Assembly (NCBI GenBank): GCA_021789715.1
Contig: JAJYJE010000052.1
Coordinates: 1-6,806 of the forward strand
Source of the DNA: a bacterium
GTDB lineage: Bacteria > Patescibacteriota > Doudnabacteria > UBA920
DNA: 6,806 nucleotides
Direction of reading: 5' to 3'
Below are positions 1 to 4,878 of this stretch, one piece after another. The notes under the pieces are model-generated. The model was given only the letters and a program-made list of their open reading frames with translations, searched no databases and was not told the origin of the DNA. The stretch's first letter is position 1; every line of letters begins with the position of its first letter. A program made the position numbers and the translations under genes.

Positions 1-248
1 TAGAGCGTAAGGGAGCGCCCGCCTCCAGATGTCGGCAGGCGGGCCGGAAATACATGCATTAGGGTAAAAGTCGGACTGGTTACGGATTGCTTGACTCGCA
101 AGGCTTTGGCTAAGGACTTGGTAAAAGTTGTTTTACCCGAACCTAGCGGGCCGATAAGCGCCAGGATTTCTCCCCCTTTAAGCTGCCGGGCGACAGCTGT
201 GGCCTTGCCGCCTGCTTCGGCGAGCGTGATATGTAAGACGCGCTTCAT
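1..248 (-). CDS. tsaE: TsaE, tRNA threonylcarbamoyladenosine biosynthesis ATPase (N-terminal part)
   Basis: Reading the minus strand from the ATG at 248 gives 82 codons before the window edge cuts the gene. TsaE (YjeE) is the small cytoplasmic ATPase that works with TsaB and TsaD to place the t6A modification at position 37 of ANN-decoding tRNAs. The identification rests on two motifs in the right order: a P-loop GPLGSGKTTFTK (about residues 33-44) and VTSPTFTL (about 56-63), the latter being characteristic of TsaE. The family normally has Asp in the second P-loop position (GDLGAGKT); here it is Pro. After SPTFTL there is a longer Gly/Ser-rich loop (PTSGGGR) before the expected H-x-DLYR segment, which lies outside the window. 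No tsaB or tsaD is visible. The gene is divergent from the DHH-family gene, with 126 bases between the two starts. A general ABC-type ATPase is less likely because of the SPTFTL motif. Confidence 0.92.
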   Translation of the reverse strand, partial: MKRVLHITLAEAGGKATAVARQLKGGEILALIGPLGSGKTTFTKSLAKALRVKQSVTSPTFTLMHVFPARLPTSGGGRSLTL

Positions 249-254
249 GTCTGT

Positions 255-283
255 ATTTTACCGTTATTGACGGATTAAGTAAA
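255..283 (-). promoter_or_regulatory. Putative sigma70-type promoter of tsaE (possibly leaderless)
   Basis: On the minus strand, TTTACT (278-283) and TAAAAT (255-260) are separated by exactly 17 bases. They match the -35 and -10 consensus at 4/6 and 5/6 positions. The -10 box ends only 6 bases before the ATG at 248, so transcription would begin at or next to the start codon. There is no Shine-Dalgarno sequence, which fits a leaderless message. Assigned by eye only. Confidence 0.5.
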
Positions 284-374
284 ATTTTATATACTTGCCA
301 ATCAAGCGTTTGGTAGTGAGCGTCTGGTATTTAGGGCGGCCTAAGCGCTATATGCTCAATGCTAGTTTTAATCT

Positions 375-1538
375 ATGGAACTCTCTATCCAACAGCAAAT
401 TTTTGACCAACTCCGCCACGCTACTAGGATTTTGATTGCGCTGCCGGAACAGGCTACCGCCGACAGCGTGGCCAGCGCGTTGGCCCTGCGGCTGTTTTTG
501 CTTAAGCTCGACAAGGATGTTGTAGTGGGGTGCGGAGGCGGGGTGCCGAAGGGTTTTAAATTTTTACCGGGGGCGGAGACGATCGCGGCGGATATTGCCA
601 GCAGCAAAAGTTTTGTCATCACTGTCGATACCGGCCAGAAAAAGCTGGAAGAAGTCAGCTATCAGACCTTGCCCGATAAAGTTCAAATTTTCCTAAAGTC
701 CCGCGATGGTGCTTTTAACGAAAACGACTTAAGTTTTTCTTCGGAACAGTCGCCGTTTGACGTGATTGTGCTGTTGGACGCCGTTTCTCTTGAAAGTCTG
801 GGCGGGCTGTTTGAGCGCCATGCCGACTTGTTTTTTGAGACGCCTAAAATTAACATCGATCATAAAGCGGCCAATGAATATTACGGCGCCGTCAATTGGG
901 TGGATGTCACCGCTACTTCGGTGGCGGAAATGCTAACCGGCTTGCTTGAGGGTTTTGAATCCCAAATGCTCGACGAGGATATTGCCACGTGCCTGCTCGC
1001 GGGAATCATCGCCAAAACTCACAGTTTTCAGCATGCCCATACTACACCGCAGGCTTTTTTGAAAGCTTCCCAGTTGATTAATCTGGGAGGTCGCCAGCAG
1101 GAAATCATTACGCATGTTTACAAGACCAAGAGCCTGTCTCTTTTGAAGTTGTGGGGGCGATGTTTGGCCCGGCTTAAAACGGTCGAGCCGGATTTTTTTA
1201 TTTATTCCTTACTCAATACCGCGGACTTTGAAAAATCCCAGGCTGGCCCGGAGGAGGTTTTGCCCGTGCTGAAAGAGTTGGTAGAAAACATTGCCGGTTA
1301 CCAGGCTGTGGCTGTGCTGGCCGAGCCGCAGCCGCAGTTGGTCCGGGTGGCCGTAGCAGTTCACGCGGCTGTTTTGGGACCGGTGTTGTTGGCAGTATTG
1401 GGGGCGGCAACTAAGCCGGTGCAGGTATGGGGACAGTTTCAGGTATTTGATGTTGCCTGGTCCGGCGTTTCCCTGTCCGACGCGGAACATCGACTCGCCG
1501 AAGCGGTCCATCAGCTTAAAATTCCTTCGCCAGGTTAA
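375..1538 (+). CDS. DHH/NrnA-like phosphoesterase homologue with degenerate active site
   Basis: A 387-aa cytoplasmic protein without signal peptide or membrane segment. DHH proteins such as NrnA and RecJ use Asp/His-bound Mn to cleave short oligonucleotides or nucleotide phosphates. The fold can be followed here: motif I at residues 26-38 (QATADSVASALAL; usually NPDGDxxGSALAL), motif II LLDAV with D135, motif III IDHK at 161-164 (usually DHH), then ATSVAEML (180-187), and motif IV GIIAKTHSF at 210-218 (usually GIxTDTGxF). The first Asp of motif I is Thr28, the third residue of DHH is Lys164, and the motif IV Asp is Lys214. The C-terminal half follows the DHHA1 pattern loosely but lacks its GGGH motif. 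Catalysis is therefore doubtful; nucleotide binding or a structural role is possible. The start is fixed by an in-frame TAA directly upstream of the ATG (369-371). No Shine-Dalgarno sequence or convincing promoter is visible. pilB follows after 146 bases under its own promoter. Confidence 0.8.
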   Translation: MELSIQQQIFDQLRHATRILIALPEQATADSVASALALRLFLLKLDKDVVVGCGGGVPKGFKFLPGAETIAADIASSKSFVITVDTGQKKLEEVSYQTLPDKVQIFLKSRDGAFNENDLSFSSEQSPFDVIVLLDAVSLESLGGLFERHADLFFETPKINIDHKAANEYYGAVNWVDVTATSVAEMLTGLLEGFESQMLDEDIATCLLAGIIAKTHSFQHAHTTPQAFLKASQLINLGGRQQEIITHVYKTKSLSLLKLWGRCLARLKTVEPDFFIYSLLNTADFEKSQAGPEEVLPVLKELVENIAGYQAVAVLAEPQPQLVRVAVAVHAAVLGPVLLAVLGAATKPVQVWGQFQVFDVAWSGVSLSDAEHRLAEAVHQLKIPSPG

Positions 1539-1563
1539 CACCGGGGGGAGGAAATGGTATAAT
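1535..1563 (+). promoter_or_regulatory. Strong extended -10 promoter of pilB
   Basis: TTAACA (1535-1540; 5/6 match to the -35 consensus) and a perfect TATAAT (1558-1563) are separated by 17 bases. A TG one base before the -10 box (1555-1556) makes it an extended -10. The -35 box overlaps the TAA stop (1536-1538) of the DHH-family gene. Transcription would begin near 1570, leaving a leader of about 115 nt before the pilB ATG. Confidence 0.8.
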
Positions 1564-1569
1564 GGCAGT

Positions 1570-1684
1570 ACCGTGTCAAATTAACAATTAAACGATTTAA
1601 CAGAATAACAAAAGTGCCGTGTTAAATTGCTGCCTTGTTAAATTGCCTAATTGATCACGAAACCAAAAGAAATATCGCAAACTA
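1570..1684 (+). promoter_or_regulatory. Repeat-containing 5' leader of pilB with alternative hairpins
   Basis: AT-rich untranslated leader between the promoter and the pilB start. CGATTTAACA (1592-1601) can pair with TGTTAAATTG at 1620-1629 (9 Watson-Crick pairs and one G-U). It can pair equally well with the second copy at 1636-1645, so two mutually exclusive hairpins are possible. No Shine-Dalgarno sequence precedes the ATG at 1685, so initiation may depend on an unstructured AT-rich region. Whether the leader is regulatory is inference. Confidence 0.4.
1615..1646 (+). repeat. Tandem 16-bp direct repeat in the pilB leader
   Basis: TGCCGTGTTAAATTGC (1615-1630) is followed immediately by TGCCTTGTTAAATTGC (1631-1646), with one difference in 16. 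A third, weaker copy (12/16) starts at 1569, close to the predicted transcription start. Could be a protein-binding site at the DNA or RNA level, or a chance duplication. Confidence 0.6.
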
Positions 1685-3337
1685 ATGAGCAACCATTTTC
1701 TTGCCGGGACGCCGCAAGAGCTACAGCACGCGCTCGATGACGTGAACCGGAAAATGCAGGAAGAAGAAACTAAAGCGAAGGCGGCTTCGCTTGGTTTGCC
1801 GTATATGGATTTGCATAATTTTCCGGTGGATTTGGCGGTGTTGGGGATATTTAGCGAGGACGAAGCCAAACAAATGGGTGCCGTGCCGTTTTATAAAGAT
1901 CTAAACGACCTGCGCATAGGCATTACCGAACCGGAGCATCCCTTGCTTTTGGCCAAACTGGAGGATCTGCGGCAGCACAATAAAATTTCGCTATATTTGA
2001 TTTCCCAACGGAGCCTGGCGCAGACCATGCGGTTTTACCGCAAAGTGGCCCGCCCCACGGCGGCTCGCGAGGAGACGGTGAGGGTAGAGAAAGAGCAGGA
2101 CTATGCCGCGGCGCTTAAAGGCCTGGTGCCGGAATCGGAGCAGAAAAAACTCAATGCCAGCCAGCTTGTTGAAACAATGTTTGGCGCCGGCATGTTTTAC
2201 AAATCGTCCGATATTCATTTGGAGCCGGAAGATCATTTTGTAAAATTGCGTTTTCGGGTGGACGGCGTACTCCAGGATGTGCTCCACTTAAGCAAGGACC
2301 TGCAGCGTGCCGTGGTGACCCGGATTAAGGTTTTGTCTAAACTCAAGCTGAACGTGGAGAATGTGCCGCAGGACGGCCGCATCACTTTTTATTATTTGGA
2401 CCGGCCGATTGACGTGCGTGTCTCCACTTTGCCTTCGGCTTACGGCGAAGAAGTGGTTATGCGTTTATTGGGTACGGGGGCGGTTAATTTGCATTTAAAG
2501 GATTTGGGTTTTCGGCCGGAGCAACAGGGGCTTGTTCGCCATATTTTAAGCAAACCGAACGGCTGCGTAATAACCACCGGCCCGACCGGCAGCGGAAAAA
2601 CCACTTCGCTTTATGCCTTCTTAAACGAATTAAACGAGCCCGGAGTAAAGATTATCACGCTGGAAGACCCGGTAGAGTACAAGCTGGAAGGCATTGTCCA
2701 GACGCCGATTGACCATACCGCGGATTTTGATTTTGCCAAAGGTCTGCGTGCCATTTTAAGGCAGGACCCGGATGTGGTTATGGTCGGTGAAATTCGCGAC
2801 CAGGAAACCGCGGAGGTCGCGCTCCAGGCCGCTTTAACCGGCCATATGGTACTTTCCACTTTACACACCAATGATGCGGCCGGCGCCATTCCGCGCTTGA
2901 TTAATATGGGAGTCAAGCCGTTTATTATCGGCCCGGCGCTGTCTGCGGTAGTGGCTCAGCGTTTGGTGCGGCGCATTTGCCAGGACTGCAAAACCACCGT
3001 CCGTCTCGCGCCGAATGTGGCGGAAAAAATCACTTATATTTTAAAGCAGGTACCCCCGGGCAGCGGCATTAAGCTGCCGAAAACTTTTCAATTCTATCAC
3101 AGTCCGGGTTGCGCCAAGTGCAACAATCTTGGCTACAAGGGGCGAGTCGGCATTTATGAAATTTTAGAAGTGACTGACGCCGTCCAGCAGTTGATTATGA
3201 AGGAAGCGTCTATGGCAGAATTCAAGCAGCAGGCTGTTAACCAGGGAATGCTTGCCATGCTTCAGGACGGCCTGCTTAAAGCTTTGGACGGACTGACTGA
3301 CGTGGAAGAGGTCTTCCGCGTTGTTGGGGAAGGATAA
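1685..3337 (+). CDS. pilB: PilB/GspE-type pilus assembly ATPase
   Basis: A complete 550-aa hexameric ATPase of the PilB/GspE family, which drives pilin polymerisation in type IV pili or pseudopilus assembly in type II secretion from the cytoplasmic face of the membrane. An N-terminal MshEN/T2SSE_N-like region covers about residues 35-120. The catalytic half has SSDIHLEP (174-181), Walker A GPTGSGKTT (299-307), the Asp box ITLEDPVEY (324-332), Walker B DVVMVGEIRD (363-372) and the His box ending STLHTND (391-397). The zinc-binding tetracysteine is intact (C432, C435, C476, C479), which favours PilB/GspE over the retraction ATPase PilT. Length is typical. An in-frame TGA at 1652-1654 limits the start; the ATG at 1685 has no Shine-Dalgarno sequence. 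It has its own promoter upstream and a terminator downstream, so it appears monocistronic; other pilus genes (pilC, pilT, pilins) are not in the window. Confidence 0.96.
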   Translation: MSNHFLAGTPQELQHALDDVNRKMQEEETKAKAASLGLPYMDLHNFPVDLAVLGIFSEDEAKQMGAVPFYKDLNDLRIGITEPEHPLLLAKLEDLRQHNKISLYLISQRSLAQTMRFYRKVARPTAAREETVRVEKEQDYAAALKGLVPESEQKKLNASQLVETMFGAGMFYKSSDIHLEPEDHFVKLRFRVDGVLQDVLHLSKDLQRAVVTRIKVLSKLKLNVENVPQDGRITFYYLDRPIDVRVSTLPSAYGEEVVMRLLGTGAVNLHLKDLGFRPEQQGLVRHILSKPNGCVITTGPTGSGKTTSLYAFLNELNEPGVKIITLEDPVEYKLEGIVQTPIDHTADFDFAKGLRAILRQDPDVVMVGEIRDQETAEVALQAALTGHMVLSTLHTNDAAGAIPRLINMGVKPFIIGPALSAVVAQRLVRRICQDCKTTVRLAPNVAEKITYILKQVPPGSGIKLPKTFQFYHSPGCAKCNNLGYKGRVGIYEILEVTDAVQQLIMKEASMAEFKQQAVNQGMLAMLQDGLLKALDGLTDVEEVFRVVGEG

Positions 3338-3367
3338 ACTCTTTTAGGTGTGTCATTTTAGATTAAG

Positions 3368-3391
3368 AACCGCTTAAACAAGCGGTTTTTT
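3368..3391 (+). terminator. Rho-independent terminator of pilB
   Basis: A perfect 8-bp stem AACCGCTT / AAGCGGTT (3368-3375 and 3380-3387) closes an AAAC loop and runs into six T residues (3386-3391). It lies 30 bases after the pilB stop and just before the next promoter. Confidence 0.93.
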
Positions 3392-3402
3392 GATTGCGGG
3401 TC

Positions 3403-3431
3403 TTGACGAAATGGGCATAATAGGGTATAAT
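3403..3431 (+). promoter_or_regulatory. Near-consensus promoter of the secreted-protein gene
   Basis: TTGACG (3403-3408; 5/6) and a perfect TATAAT (3426-3431) with an ideal 17-base spacer. The octamer ATAATAGG occurs at 3417-3424 and 3430-3437, around the -10 box, so two further -10-like CATAAT hexamers (3416-3421, 3439-3444) lie nearby. Transcription would start near 3438, giving a leader of about 155 nt. Confidence 0.88.
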
Positions 3432-3498
3432 AATAGGTCATAATCCTAAATTGTGGGTTATGGGTTTTTTAATATCTTCAGGGAGGAATTACAAAGAG

Positions 3499-3566
3499 AA
3501 GGTACTTCTTGGGCAACTTGGTCACTATACTTTAGTATAGCGTCCAGCTTTCCCAAGGAGTATTTT
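3499..3566 (+). promoter_or_regulatory. 68-nt near-palindromic leader hairpin
   Basis: The arms 3499-3530 and 3535-3566 fold back around a 4-base loop (TTTA, 3531-3534). Base by base, 28 of 32 positions pair (24 Watson-Crick, 4 G-U). The mismatches are at 3514/3551, 3517/3548, 3522/3543 and 3524/3541. The lower 15 pairs (3499-3513 with 3552-3566) are continuous, and the tip is a perfect CTATAC/GTATAG stem. The structure ends 26 bases before the ATG at 3593, leaving the Shine-Dalgarno site free. No T-run follows, so it is not a simple terminator. It does not resemble a riboswitch class I know. An alternative hairpin TCCCAA (3551-3556) / TTGGGA (3565-3570) would disrupt its base. A 5' mRNA stabiliser or a protein-binding element is a reasonable guess. 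Confidence 0.65.
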
Positions 3567-3580
3567 GGGACGACTTCAAA

Positions 3581-3585
3581 AGGAG
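3581..3585 (+). promoter_or_regulatory. Shine-Dalgarno site for the secreted-protein gene
   Basis: AGGAG, preceded by AAA, lies 7 bases before the ATG at 3593. It is the only clear ribosome binding site ahead of a gene in the window and fixes this start. Confidence 0.88.
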
Positions 3586-3592
3586 AAGCCCG

Positions 3593-4684
3593 ATGAAGAA
3601 AATGACGACGATGTTTTTTGCAATGGCCATTGCGGTTGTGTTCGCGCAAGACGTTCCAACGCCGGCGCCTGCGCCGGTAATTAACCAGACGCCGCAGCCG
3701 GTCAGCGGCAGCGCTACTACGTCCGCTCCATTTTTCTGTCCGCCATTCATGGACAAGGTTTGGCTGGTGGACAATACGAATTTCCAGGAGCTGTGTTTCG
3801 CGGAAGGCGCGCAAGCGTTTTCCCGCACGCTGTTCCAGGAGACCGGCGGTGGTTACCAGCAGATTGCCGTGATTGATCCGACGAGCTTCTATGCTTATCG
3901 GACCGACGGCAAAATTTTGCGTTACGATGGCGGATCTGGAGCCCGGAACATTTTTCACTGGCGGACATATGGTGGCGGCGTTATCGTGGGATCGGATCCG
4001 ACCAATTCCAGCGTGGACATCCGGCTGCCGTTCGATGGCGAGATGTACCGGTTCTACCTCTATCCGGGGGTAAATCCGGTGCCGCAGCAGCTTTTTACTG
4101 GCGCGATGGACCAGGCCCGGATGTTTTGCGGCCAGACGGTTCAAACAGTAACCAAGAAGGAGCTCTGTGTGAATGTTGGAGGCTCTTTTGTCTGGCAGCC
4201 GCGACCGACGATTGCCGGGCCGGATTATTCCCCCGGCCAACTGTCAACGCTGTTCGACAAGCAGTCGCCGGTGAATCTGGCTGTTTTGAGTGAAACGTTC
4301 TATGTCACTTTGGGCACGCAGTACGTCTATCCGGACAATCCGTCGCCCGGTCCTGTGCCGCCGTCGGCCATCATCCCCGGGAAGTTGGTTTCGGTCGTGG
4401 AGAATTTTGACGGTACGGACAACATCGTTACGCTGCTGGATAACATCGATATCGGCACCGACGCAATGTCCCAGCGGATGGCCGTTTCGAACCGCGGCGT
4501 CTATTTTGTGGAGCAGGCTCACCGCGGTACGGATTTGGTAAACCGGCTGTCGTTCTACAGCTTCGCTACCAAAAAGGTGACGCCGCTGTATGACAGCGTG
4601 AACTACATCAGCGCCATCGCGGTCGGCCAAAACGCAGCCAGTCTCACTATGGCCAATCCGCCTGTGCCGCTGCCGTATCCATAA
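3593..4684 (+). CDS. Secreted protein of unknown family, possibly beta-propeller-like
   Basis: A 363-aa protein I do not recognise. Residues 1-18 form a signal peptide: Lys at positions 2-3, a hydrophobic core, and a probable cleavage after VFA before QDVP. No lipobox Cys follows. A Pro/Ala/Thr-rich linker covers about 21-46. The remainder has no obvious membrane segment and is rich in beta-type segments and aromatic/Gly turns (for example AVIDPTSFYAYRTDGKILRY near 92-111, and RGVYFVEQ with FYSFATKKVTPLY near 301-333), suggestive of repeated propeller blades. It has four Cys (49, 68, 179, 192), which could form disulfides outside the cell, and a Pro-rich C-terminus (PPVPLPYP). No enzyme motif is seen. 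Strong promoter, structured leader, good Shine-Dalgarno sequence and strong terminator point to high expression as a single-gene unit. Being next to pilB may be coincidence. The reading frame and secretion are well supported; the fold is a guess. Confidence 0.85.
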   Translation: MKKMTTMFFAMAIAVVFAQDVPTPAPAPVINQTPQPVSGSATTSAPFFCPPFMDKVWLVDNTNFQELCFAEGAQAFSRTLFQETGGGYQQIAVIDPTSFYAYRTDGKILRYDGGSGARNIFHWRTYGGGVIVGSDPTNSSVDIRLPFDGEMYRFYLYPGVNPVPQQLFTGAMDQARMFCGQTVQTVTKKELCVNVGGSFVWQPRPTIAGPDYSPGQLSTLFDKQSPVNLAVLSETFYVTLGTQYVYPDNPSPGPVPPSAIIPGKLVSVVENFDGTDNIVTLLDNIDIGTDAMSQRMAVSNRGVYFVEQAHRGTDLVNRLSFYSFATKKVTPLYDSVNYISAIAVGQNAASLTMANPPVPLPYP

Positions 4685-4738
4685 TCTTTTCTCTTCCCGC
4701 ACCGCCGCATCAACTGCCGCTGCGCGGGCTCGCTTCTT

Positions 4739-4797
4739 GGCCGCTGGCGGCACTTGCTTTCCTTAACAGGGGCGAGTGCTGCCGGCGGTCTTTTTTT
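4739..4797 (+). terminator. Very strong rho-independent terminator
   Basis: A 19-bp uninterrupted stem pairs 4739-4757 with 4772-4790 (15 Watson-Crick and 4 G-U pairs) around a 14-base loop, followed by seven T residues (4791-4797). It closes the secreted-protein unit 54 bases after its stop and insulates polA. Confidence 0.95.
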
Positions 4798-4813
4798 ATG
4801 GCGGATTCTTGGG

Positions 4814-4819
4814 TATAAT
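4814..4819 (+). promoter_or_regulatory. Possible -10 box of polA
   Basis: A perfect TATAAT lies 59 bases before the polA ATG and directly after the terminator. No good -35 box exists at 16-18 bases: that position falls in the terminator T-run. Assignment is therefore weak, although polA needs a promoter here because the terminator blocks read-through. Confidence 0.45.
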
Positions 4820-4878
4820 TGAGATGTGGCCTGAATGTTTAACAGGGGAAACAATATTCCAGAGTGTTGATTGTATTT

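Noticed and set aside
331..344. Small inverted repeat TTAGG-GCGG-CCTAA between tsaE and the DHH gene
   Set aside because: A 5-bp stem is expected by chance and there is no T-run or repeated operator pattern.
351..356. TATGCT as a -10 box for the DHH-family gene
   Set aside because: Only 4/6 match and no acceptable -35 box at 16-18 bases upstream.
3460..3540. 26-codon leader peptide frame (MGFLISSGRNYKEKV...) in the structured leader
   Set aside because: No convincing ribosome binding site precedes it, it has no run of regulatory codons, and its end lies inside the hairpin; more likely a chance frame.
3458..4240. Minus-strand 260-aa open frame
   Set aside because: It lies opposite the secreted-protein gene and its leader, is rich in Arg/His as expected of an antisense shadow, spans the promoter-proximal hairpin, and has no recognisable motif.
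4244..4753. Minus-strand 169-aa open frame
   Set aside because: Antisense to the end of the secreted-protein gene and running through its terminator; Arg/Val/Asp-rich composition typical of a shadow frame.
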